From assembly GCF_000150275.1 (NCBI RefSeq), contig NW_002060944.1, forward strand, positions 5,219,080 through 5,283,079: 64,000 bases of DNA. The letters are read 5' to 3'. Position 1 is the first letter of the stretch; every line of letters begins with the position of its first letter. The position numbers and the translations under genes are program-made. Positions 30,708 through 43,991 of this stretch are shown one piece after another. The stretch is from Trichoplax adhaerens. Taxonomy: Eukaryota > Placozoa > Uniplacotomia > Trichoplacea > Trichoplacidae. Under the pieces are notes generated by a model. It saw nothing but the letters and a program-made list of their open reading frames with translations. It did no database searches and was not told the DNA's origin.

Positions 30708-31667
30708 ATTATTAATAGTCAACGATCTTGCTGATTTCAAGGAAGGATACCTTGGACTATATCGCCAGGTCTTGATAATATTGTTGGTATTATTTTGAAG
30801 CAGTTTTATGGAGGATACAGGCGTGCATCTGTACAGTATTGCCCTAGGATAACCATTGAAAAACAACAATCATCAGTTAGTAGTTGATTTGGACGGAGGA
30901 AACCATTCCACTCAGGTTTTTTTTTACAATGTTACTTTATCCTAGACTAGATCTGAGAAGAAAGCTTCAGCTTCATTCAATCCAAAATAGAGAGACATAA
31001 GATGAAAGTGAATCTGCTTGTGATGGCTACTTCAGTCAGATTTTTACAATATTATTTTGCAATACCGTGGTGGTGACCAGTGACCACTAACTCTGCCTTA
31101 TTATACTGTAACAATACTGATGTATATATATATATATATATACGGTTGATTCGATGAGCTTACACAGTCTAAACTGATAAAATGAGTAGTTCTAGAGAAG
31201 CACAAGATCAGTACTGTACTTAGTAGACGATAGATAGACGTAGAAGAAAGCCAATTTGTTTCGAGTAGCTACTTCAGTCAGATTTTTTTCCCACTGATAC
31301 AATTACAAATTGGCTTTGTAGAAGAAGAAACAACTCAATACCATAGACGTAAAATACAATCTATTCTGATCAGTTAGTAAAAGTAAAGGCTATGCCAGTC
31401 AGGTTGAACAATTTTGCTTTTCCATGCCGGCTTGTATCAAATAATGAATTATTTATGAATTATAATTCACGTTCACTGTAGATTATTGGCTAAGGATAAA
31501 ATTACAAATTGATCTTTATAGTAGAAGATAATTGTACTCATGTAGACGGTCAATGAAAAGTATTATCAGTTCAAAGTGCCCCTTTCTAGTATAGTTGATT
31601 CACTGTCAACTGCCAGTGAATTTTTACTGATGGCATTTGCTTTCATATTATTCTCTCTAGATTCAAC
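30708..31667. other. Upstream region of the first cobalamin-binder-like gene
   Basis: Contains a (TA)n run at about 31,120-31,141 and no recognised exon. A TTCTCTCTAG acceptor-like site lies 7 bases before the ATG at 31,668, so a further 5' exon (probably untranslated) may exist upstream. Confidence 0.4.
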
Positions 31668-34628
31668 ATGGATTCTGATGCCAAACACACGTATGCGACA
31701 CCGACACATCAGTATGATCTTGCAAGACTCAGTCGGACCGATCTCAATAGTGATAATGCCCGTGTCTTACGCAAATCAATGAGGTAATTAAGCCAATTTA
31801 GTATTGATAAAGGAAAAGAAAATTGTTGAAGGAGTGCAATATTGCTATGCATGATGTACAACTATATACAGATAGTTATAATGACAACTGGAAAGCTTAT
31901 TGGTCCATGCTATGTCTCTCGAAATAGCATTAAAAAAGTAATGTACTACGTGATTAACTTCGATGGCAAGATGGCGTCGAAAATTGAAAGTTGCAATTTG
32001 TTACAACTCCTGTTCAAAATCGATATGTACAGGCAGGAGGATGTCTGCAGAACATGAATATGATGATAAAATAAACGTACAATACGATGCCATAGTAAAA
32101 AAACTTGTTTTAATGGTAGACCGTTACTTCAGCAAAATCGGCCATTTTTTTACAGTCGTATTAATAATAGTATTATACTTGGTACAAGGGATCGTACCTT
32201 AATGCAATTTCAACCATGCACAAATACAATGGATTACTGATCCCTATCTAGTAGAGTTAGGGAAGAAGTAAAACATCAATCTACAATTTTTATACTAATA
32301 GATGTAGTTTTGAAAAACGTCCATTTTTAGATCAAGTATTGTACGGTCGTACAGTGTGCGCTACCTTGCTATTTAAATTGATTGGCATATACATAAATGT
32401 CACCATTGTGGATACTCTGGCGATATTTGACAATTGCTCTTTATTCTCCGAGCAAGAGAAAATTACTAAATCCAAAATTGATTATTATACTTATCGTTGC
32501 TACTCAATATCCGTAATGATATTATTGAATGATACAGTATTACGCGTAGGATGATAACAAGAATTTAAATACAATGAAACAATAAACTTGAATATTTTCA
32601 TACTTTTAAACAATCTAAAGTCAATGACTTCTTTATGCTGTATTCAATCTTACTTTTCTTTTCATAATTTAATACAATTATGGCACTATATTATTCTCTA
32701 GGACATCGATGATGATGAAAATCGCACTCCTGATCTACGCTATTGCCATCACTGTCGTCGCCATCGTCTTACTTACCATATCACAATTGAATAAAGAAAG
32801 TAATCATCCCTGTCGGAATTTCTATGGTATGCTATTACATCTTACTATGTATAGTAATTAAGGAATAGTATCGCAAATCATATTGCTTTCTAAGAAATCG
32901 AAAAATTGACCCAATTTTTTCTTGATTAAGAACTACCTTTATAATTAATTTCAACTACGCATCCTTCTTTAAATACCCTAGTGCTACTGCTTTGGGTTAT
33001 TCTGTAACTGTAAAATAATGCTACTGTTGTTACGGTCAATCACTAGGATTGACCGTAACACTGTCAGCAATAGTATATGCCAATTGGAGCCATTTCTTAC
33101 TGTGTATATGTAATAATAACCGAATTGATTTAATCCATTTAATAACTAGACGATAGGCGTATCCTGGTTCAGTCTTCACAAGTTGTGGCTCGAGCTACCA
33201 ATTATTTACTAGCACATCAACGGGCTACTGGTGGCTGGGGGAGCATCACATTAACTTCTCAAGTGGTTATTGCGTTACGTTTAGGCAGTGGAATAAATGT
33301 CGCACGAATGGTAAAGTAAGTGTCTCAGTCAAATCATGTATACCAATCATCAATTGATTTTCGATGTACAGTAATTACGTAGATACTGCATTACAGCTAC
33401 TTTTACTTTACCAGCCATTTTTGCATTCATAGGATAAGCCACCTCTTTATTATATTAACTCATCCTAGTAATGTTAATTGCTTAGTGTAGCAAATTACCT
33501 TTATAACAATTATATTCAAGTCGTTACAACTGCCGACTGTATAAGTAATCATAAATTTTTTCCTTACTAACTTCTCTTCACTCATCTTTTGCCAGTTCAT
33601 CATCCGCTGTTAGTTCTCTTTCTATCGATGAATATTATGTATCAGTAATTAAAAATGATATGTATCAAGCCAACTCTTCTATTACACCAGGCCAATTGGC
33701 TTACATTGTAATGGCCTTACATGCTATGTGCAAGGATACAAGCCAATTTTTTGGAATGAATTTAAATCAAAAATTAATGAACAATTTAGAAGATTATCCA
33801 AGTAAAAATTTTAATCATCCTTATGCTTATAGTTTAACATTACTAAGCTTATGCTTGACAAACAGTAAATATAAATCGAATCTAGTCCACAAATTACAAG
33901 TAATGCAATCATCAGATGGAACTTGGGCTGATTTAGATACAACAGCTTTGGCAATTTTAGCACTAAATTGTGCTGATAGCAGTAGTAATAGTGCCATATC
34001 CAAAGGCATCCAAGCTTTACTCTCCAAGCAATCCAAAACAACTTATCAATTCGGGAATGAGTATACAACTGCTCATGCGGTACAAGCTATGCTGTCGCAA
34101 AGAATACCTATATCAAAATGGAATTATATGAAAGTACTCCAAGAACTTATGAAATATGAGATCGCCAACGAAGGGTTTGGCAGAATTGACAACACAGCTG
34201 CTGTATTACCGTCGTTGGCAAGTGCAGTTTATCTAGACTTGAAAACTGTAACCTGCGATGAGCCAAATGCTAGTACTGAATCTCGTATTATCACTATTGT
34301 CTACACTGTTCGATACCAATGTTTACCTTACGTCAATCGAACAGATGAAAAGTCAGTCGCTGTGGCATCAAAAGCAGATAGCCCTATGCTAACGTTTATG
34401 CGTGCTGCTGAAGTAATCAATCCGGCATATCGATTTACAGTCAAATATCATGCTACATTCAGCGCTTATACGGTGGAAAAAATTAACAATATCTCAAGCC
34501 AAACAAGTAACCAATTATGTCATTGGTTCCTTCAAGACGATGTGACTAATCACGAAATAATGTTGGGCGTTTCACACTATATGCCCCAAAATAACGCTAA
34601 AATAGCTTTTATTTATCGTAGGCCATAG
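31668..34628 (+). CDS. Membrane-anchored intrinsic-factor/transcobalamin-like protein, copy 1
   Basis: Predicted cobalamin (vitamin B12) binding protein of the intrinsic factor/haptocorrin/transcobalamin family. Exons are 31668-31783, 32702-32826, 33150-33315 and 33596-34628, in phases 2, 1 and 2, giving 479 residues. The first ~44 residues are polar and end in basic residues (VLRKSMR..MMMK). They are followed by a ~20-residue hydrophobic stretch (IALLIYAIAITVVAIVLL), so a type II membrane anchor is predicted instead of a cleaved signal peptide. The all-helical barrel domain is marked by TGGWGSI, SDGTWADLDTTALAILAL, FGNEYTTAHAVQAM and LPSLASAVYLDL. The C-terminal domain (DUF4430-like) carries SPMLTFMRAAE and ends FIYRRP. 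Six cysteines match copy 2. The first intron is 918 bp. Without binding data, B12 specificity rests on family membership. Confidence 0.87.
33028..33060. repeat. Perfect 14-bp intronic hairpin
   Basis: TGTTACGGTCAATC is followed by a 5-base loop and its exact complement, inside the second intron of the preceding gene. The flanking ~11 bases on each side are weakly complementary, so this may be the core of an old palindromic element. Confidence 0.8.
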
Positions 34629-37600
34629 ACATTGATAATAATTCAGTAAAATGTAAATAAGTTCAGCAAAGTAAGATATGGCCTTATTAAATTAGCTTAT
34701 CTTAGATACACTGCAATCCAAAATTGTAGGTTTTACTTCCCAAGTTTTTACTGTACTACATTATAAATTTACACTTAATCAATATTAGTATAACTGATAT
34801 TGATTGCATACATTTCTAATGTCATTTTATCCACAAATAGCAGTTTCACCAATTATTCTATTCAGTATTCCCAGATAAGTCTTTGGACCTTGAGTGATCA
34901 TATCGAGCAATAAGACTATTTAAGCAGTATTTGTTAAAAATACTTTATGTTCTATTGTAATTTATTTAAATTCACGAATTTTTTTATTTTCTAATTATAT
35001 CCAATGCATTTTAAATGGTTACAAAGAGCCTTTGAACTTTAATCAAACTATTAACATAATGGATTGCACCTGTACAGCTGTTCTTAGCTGTATATCTGAG
35101 TATACGAATGCTGTACAATGTCAACTTTGCAATTGTTTTGCCTCCTCGCTTCTCACTTTTAACTTGATATGACAATGATATTCTATTGAACAGATGGCAT
35201 CATCAAATTGATAGAAAGTGTCAGTCACTAGACAGCAAATGGTACGGAAGTAAATAAAGCAGTAAACTTACAAAAAAATATTGCATGGTACTTAAGTTTC
35301 TGAAAGTTGATCTTATCAAAGTTATTAATTTAATTAGTAAAACAATAAATTTTGTGACCTAAAGAGTTGTGATACTTTAGCTCTGCAGCATAGAAGTAGC
35401 CAATTACATGTTGATTTCATTTTAGCTTGAGTGTTGACCACAATTTTAGGCTTCATGCAATCGTGTAGACTACTGTATTACACGTACAGTCGTGCAAGTA
35501 TCGGAAGAGTATATGAAAAATCACGGTTTTATTTGATATTTATAAGAAATTGATGTATTACTTAGAATTATTAGATATTTTATTAGGCTTTTCTAATAAA
35601 TTCGTTCACAAAAGAAATGGATAGGGTACTTCTTTGGATATACGCATCTTTATTGTAAATGAGATCTAAATACGTATATTCGTGCACTTAGAAGAATACT
35701 GTACGGCGATAGTTAATATTACTGTAGTAACTTTACCAGCTAATTAATTATTGCTTCAGGATTAATGCAGATAAAGAAATAGGTTCTTTCGTTATATTCT
35801 GACCATCAATTTATGGCAGCTTGGTTTGTATTTTTTGTTTCATTTAAATACTATAAATATTCTACTGTAATGGGTCTCGTAAAAGTTTTCTACATTTAAC
35901 AATCTCCTATCTATTTGAGAAAATTTTATGCGATAACTTTCGATGCACGTCAGATATTACAATCATCGCTCAATGAATACTTAACTTACGTCATTTAACC
36001 TATTTATTTATTTTACCTTCAAATCTTATCCAGCAACTTCTGATCGTACTATATTATCAAAGTATCGCTCTTAGTATTTGAACTAACATATTTATTAGAG
36101 TCATACCATCACTTGTTTTAAATTGTACCTGGTAACTTCTCCACGTGTTGTGTATAACGATTACCATCGATAAATAGTTTAACCTAATTTAATTACAAAT
36201 ATAATCTCACACTCAAATCCTGTCCAATAATTCACCAGCATATCTGGTATAGCGGTCATTATGACAAATAGCTTCACTACTTTCTTTCCAGGAAATTCAT
36301 ATTGCAGTAGAAGCGTAAAGTCTGAATTTAATAATAGTTGATTTCTAATAAAATTGACAATAATGAATATCTGAATAAAAATGGGACTGTTTTCATCTTT
36401 TCATCATTTCATACAATACCTACAAAGGCTATAATTAATAGGAAACTAGAAATAATGGGCCGTGAACTGAAATTCTAGTAATATCCGTTAGGCATATATT
36501 AAGAGGGGAAAAAAAAATCTCCATTAGACTATGTGAGGTACTAAATGACAATAATTAGACTCGTAATGGTTTTCATCCTTTCTTCTAATTTTCAGATATA
36601 GCAAAAAATGATGGGTATGACTAAATTCGATTAAAATGTGATAAATACCCTGTAAATTAATTTAAACTTTGCTCATTCCGTATTTAAGATTTTTATTAAA
36701 TTGTAGTCATCTTTCTATGGCATTTAGTCTTGGGCACATTGAATGATAATCTTCACATTGAAATAATCTTCTGTCTTGAGACTATCGTTGAAGTCGCTTC
36801 TCTGCCAGATTAGAGAGCTATTCAAGTGTAGTTCTGCGAAGAAAAGTTTGACTAAATAGATAGTATTTATTATAGTGATAAAGTAAAGTTTTACTTACAT
36901 GATGATCGTCCTAATAAAAAAGCAAAAATTTCTACCGTAGTAATAATAACAATACCATATTCTATCACTGTATTATTTGATAACAGATTAGAGGATCGAT
37001 TATGTACAATTTTGTAAAGGATTGCTCACTTGATCAATGAGTTATATTCCATTACATATAACGGTGTGGAAGGTAATGTAAGACTTTGTTAGAGTAATGA
37101 TCGTTTTCCTAGAGAATCGAAATTTCTGTCTTCAAGCCAATAGTAATACTTTATTCTGTCGTTATACAAGTATTTAGCAGATCCAAGAACCGATTGTACG
37201 AATATATAATTGTATATACAGCCTTATGAGGGAATTTTAACTTTATCAATCCATCAGGACTCTACTTTTTATAACAGATCGAGCAATTGGTGCAAGAATT
37301 CATTTGTAGTAAATAGTGACCATCCTAATATTATTATAAATAGATTAGTTTTAACGATATTTTCTTGTACATAAGCTATTAGTAATATCATATTCTATGG
37401 GTAGTATCATCATCATTATTATATTTAAAGAAATGGGTATCGGATCTTATCGGTATCATCTTATAATGGTTGCGCGAAAATTTCTAATAAGAAATCACGT
37501 CTACTAGTGTTTAACTGTAAAACTGAGACTTGCTGATTGCAACTTTATCATTAAGGCTATGTAACTAATCTGTCGTAGTGCATCATTCAGATGAAAAGAG

Positions 37601-38338
37601 ATACAAAATAGACGACTACTTTTCATTTGCAGTAAATGGAATTAATATGGGTAAATTTCGTGGTGACGTTTATAATACGTGCGATAATAAAGACCAGAAA
37701 ATGTTCACTACTGCGAGCTTATGAATGCCTTTAGCCTAAACAGCCTACTGTACAATAAATAGTCTATTATCATCGTTATTACCTATTTCAGACGTATTTG
37801 TTCGACATGCCTTACTGATTTCAGGCCAAAATAACTATGAAGAAACTAGCTGATGTTTGCACGCCTAGCTGTACGCTATCAATACTAAATTTTGTCATAT
37901 TTTCAGTATATCTCTGATCGCTAACGCTCAGTCATGACGGATAGGATGTAGACACCAACATATAAGAGCTCTCTTTGTATATTTTAAATCCTAACTTAAT
38001 TTCCAATTCATTGCTAGATTTATATCAAGATTTAGGTATATTAATAATAATAAATAAATTATGCCAATCAGCTGCTAATTCCATATAATCCTCTTTCGCA
38101 GTAAAATCTATTATAACAATCTGTGCCTCATTAGACAGCAGTTTATAGCTTCGATTTGTATGCTATGTTAATATTTGCTTCATTACGAATCAGTTGAAAA
38201 TTTGAGGAATTATGTTATAAGCACAATCTGGTTAATGAGGCATACAATTTTTGTTTACTCTTAGTAAAATAATGTAAATAGCATTTTAGGAATTTACTCA
38301 ATTTTATTTATCTGGTCAAAAACAAGTAAATTACAAGC
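34629..38338. other. Spacer between the two cobalamin-binder paralogues, part 1
   Basis: I see no gene. Faint, highly diverged direct repeats are suspected between ~36,900 and ~37,430: blocks CCTAATA, AATA/ATATCATATTCTAT and GTATTAT recur about 420 bp apart. Short similar A/T-rich blocks recur around 35,900-36,250. No transposon ends or protein fragments are recognised. Confidence 0.4.
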
Positions 38339-38399
38339 TTAATTATTAGAGTGTAATTCTATTAGTATTGTCGTCGCAAATGGAATCAAATTACAAACT

Positions 38400-38740
38400 T
38401 TACTAGAGGGGATATTAATTGAATAAAATCCTAAAACAGATCTATCGGTATTCTCATCAAACAATGGAATTACAACCTTGATGAAAAAAATTCCCAAAAT
38501 GGGTCTGTAAGCATTATCATCTTCTCCAAGAGAATCCAGTTGGAAACTCGATACAAAGCCGGGTATCAACTACTAAATATCTAAATTGGATCTGAAGAAA
38601 TTATAATCTTCTTACCAAGAATCGAGTTGTAAACTAGGCAGTAGAAGATATCGAACTGAGTAAATTTCTAAAATAAATCTGCAAGAATTACCATCATCTC
38701 AAGAGGAATAGTAATACAAGGATCTCATAAGGAATTCAAT
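38400..38740. repeat. Four diverged ~80-bp tandem units
   Basis: Units share AAAT.CCTAAAA..GATCTGT, then ATTATCATCTTCTC, then AAGAGAATC.AGTTG.AA and a short spacer, beginning near 38,420, 38,490, 38,570 and 38,655. A 76-codon minus-strand frame across the array is a by-product of the repeat. Confidence 0.6.
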
Positions 38741-38810
38741 TTAGGCTTAACGGGACCATAACTCAGTACAGCCCTTGTTACACTTTCTAGTTTATCGTAA
38801 CAATAATTTA

Positions 38811-38875
38811 ATAGTCCAGTAGGGCTTGAGTACTGAACAATCACGAGTCCAATAGAGCTTAAGTACCGAACTAAC
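38811..38875. repeat. Paired ~33-bp direct repeat
   Basis: AGTCCAGTAGGGCTTGAGTA is followed 33-36 bases later by AGTCCAATAGAGCTTAAGTA, each continuing into CGAAC or TGAAC. It sits just left of the larger 106-bp duplication. Confidence 0.75.
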
Positions 38876-38933
38876 TTTATTATGCGTTAGGAGCCGTTAT
38901 ATATAAGAGACAATTACCAGTAACGTGCAATAA

Positions 38934-39142
38934 CGGACATACCATGAATGTTAACGACAATCTTATCTTATTCATAATAAGATAACAACTTATTTTCCTA
39001 GATATGCTATCTAGGACTTAATCGTCATCATTACAGACACGGACGTACCATGAATGTTAACGACAATCTTATCTTATTCATAATAAGATAACAACTTATT
39101 TTCTTAGATATGCTATCTAGGACTTAATCGTCATCATTACAG
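38934..39142. repeat. Two 106-bp direct repeats, each with two hairpins
   Basis: The unit beginning ACCATGAATGTTAACGACAA occurs at 38,941 and 39,047 with almost no change. Within each copy, ATCTTATTCATAATAAGAT and CTAGATATGCTATCTAG form two strong stem-loops. The unit ends CGTCATCATTACAG. No reading frame is conserved. It may be part of a mobile element or a structured regulatory or chromatin element. Confidence 0.9.
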
Positions 39143-40100
39143 AACAACTGCAGAAATATACTGAATAAACAAGCTTATTCAATATGATAGATCTTATCGA
39201 TACTATGTCTACAACAATTGTATTATTTCGTAACAGTCCTTAAAAGAGTATCTGTGATAATATAATTAGAATATTTTAAATCTGTGTTACAATCGATCTA
39301 GCCCATAACCAAACTGTAAGAAAGGGTCATTGCTGATTATTTACTATATATATAAACTATTGCAAGATATTGAAATGAAAGTTGTAGATTCGAGTAACCG
39401 TTATGCTGTAATCTGAACTTAAGGTAATTAATTCGGCCATTCTCAAATGCCTTCGTATATTTCTTTGTCACATCGAATCTTTAAATACGACTAGCCATAC
39501 TACTGTAATTTAAAACATATCTTATTTATTTAGTCAACTTTATACTAATCATACTCAAGTAGCTTGTAGCTTGCATACTGAGAAGGTCCATATTAATACC
39601 TTAAACGTGTTAAGCAGAATCGCTATAGTAACCACTGATGTCCACTCCCATATTTGTTTCCACCTTCATCTTTTATAGCTTTACTTTGGACCGTGTGAGA
39701 ATTTTATCATCCTCATTGCAAATACATAAGTGTTAGGCAGTGTAAACTGTAAAGATATAGAATAAAGGTGTTAATGTATACCGATTAGTTGTAAAGGATA
39801 CGATCGATATCGGATTCCTATTAAAAGGCCCGCTCTTTGCTTTCTAGTTCATTATAATTTTCTCGTCGGCAGTCTACAACCTCAACTATTAATAGTGAAA
39901 GGTATCAAAGCTTTCAAGCCGAGCTAACTGATTTGTGGAGAATTTATCGACTTTTTTGCCTTGTTTAACCCCCACAGTACTAAACGGGTAAATAAACTTA
40001 CTTATCATGTTCTATTACATAACTTAACGCATACTTATCTCGTAATACTCATACGCTGTTGGTGCATATTTCTATCTAGACTTATTAAAGGATACATAAT
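39143..40100. other. Upstream region of the second cobalamin-binder-like gene
   Basis: No exon or repeat is recognised. The promoter of the gene starting at 40,101 should lie here. Confidence 0.4.
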
Positions 40101-42849
40101 ATGGGATCTGAAGGTGCTGAAACTGGGTTTATCTCGGATGATAATTTAGCCAAAAATCGCACGCCTAAACATACTCAGACAGGGGGTCCAATGATGCAGC
40201 GATTAAAGTAATGTCTTATTATTACTAATATAATTATAATTAAGATTGAAGGCAGTATCCGTAGAAAAGATGTCATCGATAGCCTTTTACTCGAGATGAT
40301 TTAATTCGTCTTTTGTCCATCAATTTTATTTCAAACCGAAAAGTTTCTATTCCAATCGTAGGCGGTAGCGAATCTATCGCTCTATTGGTATAAATCATGT
40401 TTAAAACTAGTGAATTAATAGAGCGAATCCTTATTACAATTTATATTTCGGTCACTAGGGAAGCATTCTTTTCTTTTACCTTCGATAAAACTCTAAGAAA
40501 TGATCAAATGCTAAGTTGAATCATTTAGCAATGTATATATATGTGTAGGATAAAGTAAGTTATACCACACAAGATATTCTTTTTAATCAATATCTTTTTC
40601 TAGAAATCTCCTCATATTTTCAGGTTTTATGGTCTAGCGATTTCGAAATTGACCAATTTATGATATCTTTCTATGTTTAAATTTCTTTTATTAATTGTAA
40701 AGCTCTTACCTAGTACTGATTCAATTAGTATTTAAGTCACCAGCTAATTAATGGCTCTAGTTGTACCGTACAATGCTAAGAAGGGCTTACTTAGTTTACT
40801 ACTTTCAATAGGTTCCGAATTAATAACATACTAAACTAAAATCTGCTATAGTTATAATTTAATGGGAAAAAGACAATATTTTAGGATTATGCGAGCACCA
40901 TATCTACATTTTTCACAGGTATTCTGATTTGCAACCTGTAGCTATGATTTATAGCCCATTCTTGGTTACTTATAGTAAGAAGTCACGACTAAATTTTTTA
41001 TAATGTCAGTTCTATCGTTCGCATAAAGCAGAAAATATTGCTTAATATGATTTATCGATTGGGGCTAGTTTCCCGAGTTGTTAGAAATACACTCTTACGT
41101 TTCAAAAGCATGAAAGATTAAATTGGATACCAAGACTAGCAGTATGCTCTAGAAATATCTTGACTGAGTACAGCTCCACTAATTTTAATCGTAAACGTTG
41201 AAATGCAACTTTAATACGCTTTTACTACGTCGTCAGGAGCTAGCTTACTGTATATTTTCAATCCTGAACTTGTTAACAAAAGTTAATTTCTATTCTGTTT
41301 CCTTTTGTTCCTCAGGTCTCCATTTGGCTTAAAAGTTACTTGGGCTTACTGTATAATTATGACTATCATTACCTTAATCCTATTAATTGCTCTGGCGACA
41401 AGAAATAATGATAAATTTTACGGTATAACTTATATCTGATCAAAATAAGGCAAAGTAAAAATCAATTGCGATCAATATTAATTGATAGTTATCGTTTGCT
41501 TGGTTTATTGAAAATTATTAGCTGAAGAGCGAATGGTTGCAGTACAATCAACACAAACTGTAACTCGCGGTATCAGTTTTGTCCTTCAAAGACAGAAGGC
41601 TAGTGGTGGATGGGCTACTGTTTCCTTGACAGCTCAGGTAACTCTTGCAATCCGATTAGCAGGAGGATTTAATCCAGCTATGATCAGGTATTATATTGTA
41701 TTCTCTGCATATACTACATGAAATGAATGTGAAATGGAATAAGCATATTCTATAACTTCTTCTAATCTATATATCTATTTGATATATAGATTATTCAATA
41801 ATACCGCGAGTATTAAAGACTATCTTACTAAAGTTATACAGCAAAAGTATGTTTTACATGGAACAACTCCGGCTCCAACACAGCAAGCTATTACTGGTGG
41901 CCAACTTGCTTATGTTATGCTAGCATTAAAAGCAATGTGCGTCAATACAAGTCAATTTGCCAATATTAACTTAAATCAACAACTGGCACTTCGGTTAAAG
42001 AATCCAAACATTGACTTTAATCATCAATATCCTTATGCATTAGCACTACTAACATTATGTTTAAATAACTACAAGAATACTTCGAATTTTGCTTCATTTT
42101 TAAGCGAACTTCAAGTACAGTCAGATGGTGGTTGGTATGATGTTGATTCGACATCGATGGCAATCATGGCCTTGCATTGTGTTGGAGGCTATCAGAATGC
42201 TGTCCAACGTGCTATTCAATATCTACTAAAAAATCAAAATTCGAAAACTTTCCTATTTGGTAATGAATATGCAACAGCTCATGCAATTCAAGCTTTATTA
42301 TCAGTTAATGTTCCGATAACTACTTGGAATTATCCTAAAGTATTGCAATCATTATTTAAAATGCGTAAATATGATGGCACATTTGGACGTGTTGATAATA
42401 CAGTTGCGGTTCTACCATCAATTACTGGTTCTACATTTTTGGATTTAAAAAGTGCAACTTGTAAACCACCTAGTGGAGCTATTAATTCATCTGTTGTCAC
42501 TATAGTCTACACTATTCGTTATAACTGCCCAACCCTTGACTTTGGAGATGAAACACCGCTGTCCATATCAGCTAAAGCGGGTAGCCCAATGTTAACATTT
42601 ATGAAGATGGCAGCTGGTATGAGTAGTCGATTTAATTACACATTAAAATATCATGCAACATTTGACGCTTATACTGTGGAAACAATCAACGGTATATCAA
42701 GTGATAGTAGTAGTAAATTGTGCTATTGGTATCTTCAATATGATGTCACTAAACAGGAAGTTCCATTAGGTATATCTCATTTTATACCCAAGAACAACGA
42801 TGAAATTTCATTCGTATATCGAAAACCTCAAAGTAGTAGTAAAAAATAA
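40101..42849 (+). CDS. Membrane-anchored intrinsic-factor/transcobalamin-like protein, copy 2
   Basis: Paralogue of the 31.7-34.6 kb gene. Exons are 40101-40207, 41316-41422, 41522-41687 and 41790-42849, with the same intron phases (2, 1, 2), the same 166-nt third exon and the same total of 479 residues. A ~42-residue polar tail (MGSEGAETGF) ends in basic residues (MMQRLKSPFGLK). A hydrophobic segment follows (YCIIMTIITLILLIALA), again predicting a type II anchor, although an internal ATG at 41,359 could alternatively give a short signal peptide. Barrel motifs are SGGWATV, SDGGWYDVDSTSMAIMAL, FGNEYATAHAIQAL and LPSITGSTFLDL. The C-terminal domain has SPMLTFMKMAAG and ends in a Ser/Lys tail. 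The function inferred is B12 capture or carriage at the cell surface. Confidence 0.87.
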
Positions 42850-43787
42850 TAAATAGGAATATTCACCATCACTCTTTTACTATTTGTATTGATATCATAT
42901 AGTTGTCAAATTTTTAGACATGCATGGAAATTATAATACGCGTACTAATGAGCATTGTTGGGATTTGCTTGCCAAGTTTCATTCCATTTTTTTTAGTTGC
43001 TATCATTTACAAGGTAAATTTACAAAAATAGTGATATATATAGCATAAAACCCTCTTGCTATCTTCTCATCAAATGAAGCTGTCCATATAGCTAAATTTT
43101 ATTTAATCGTATTTCAAAATATGTTACTACTGTCATGCGACTATCTAGAGTTAAAATAACTGGCAAGTATATTTGAATTTATAATGCATTTATATCTTAC
43201 TCAGACTTTATATCCGATTCATTTAAACACATAATATTCTACTTTCAATTTCTTTTACTAACCCAGGTAGGTATTACAGTACGTTTCTATATCTGATATT
43301 ATAACTATTTATGGCTGTATTCATATTCTCGTATAAAAGAAATAAATTATTAGAAATATAGCGAATATTCTATTCGCTAGTGAGGAAAAAAGAAATGTAT
43401 GAATGAACCCGATCCACCTTTATCAGAATTTCCGAGCACTTTCGACTACCAAGGCCTCAGCCATGGAAGTAAAAGCTTTTCTTTTACTTTTGCGGCCTCA
43501 ACTAACAGTTGTACTGCAATGGTTAGTAAAGAAATATAACGAATTCAGGAATTAGCTATAAATTATTGCACAACGCACAAATCAACTATTTCAAAAAATG
43601 CAGTATAGTAATGAATGAATGACTGACATTACTATTACAGTAACACAATTATAAAATTATAAAATCATAACTGAACTTATGATCATTATTTTCATAAGTC
43701 CACCTCATAATCATGACCCCTATCTTAATGTTAATGTATAGAAATTTTTAAATCAGTTAATCTCCGTCTTCAAGGTGAATAAAATCC
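42850..43787. other. Convergent spacer before sarcosine dehydrogenase
   Basis: No gene is recognised. A small inverted repeat (GAAGTAAAAGCTTTTCTTTTAC) lies near 43,465-43,490. Confidence 0.45.
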
Positions 43788-43793
43788 TTTATT
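43788..43793 (-). terminator. Polyadenylation signal AATAAA (minus strand)
   Basis: TTTATT on the plus strand reads AATAAA on the minus strand, about 200 bases past the sarcosine dehydrogenase stop codon. Confidence 0.4.
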
Positions 43794-43991
43794 CAGTCTT
43801 TAGCACAGATATTATAAGTAAACTATTAAATGACATAAAAAAATTATGCGCCAGTCTGTGCAGACACTTCAATGTCAACATTGGCTTTTCCCAATTAATA
43901 GTAATAACATGGCATTATTATAACCCCAAAAAAGTCAATCATATTGATTATGAAAAGAAACAGATAGAAATTGATTGAATGCCTTTATAAA

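Noticed and set aside
31842-32202. Overlapping plus-strand frames
   Set aside because: They lie in the first intron of the copy-1 cobalamin-binder-like gene and resemble nothing known.
38339-38569. 76-codon minus-strand frame
   Set aside because: Falls entirely in the ~80-bp tandem array and reflects its periodicity.
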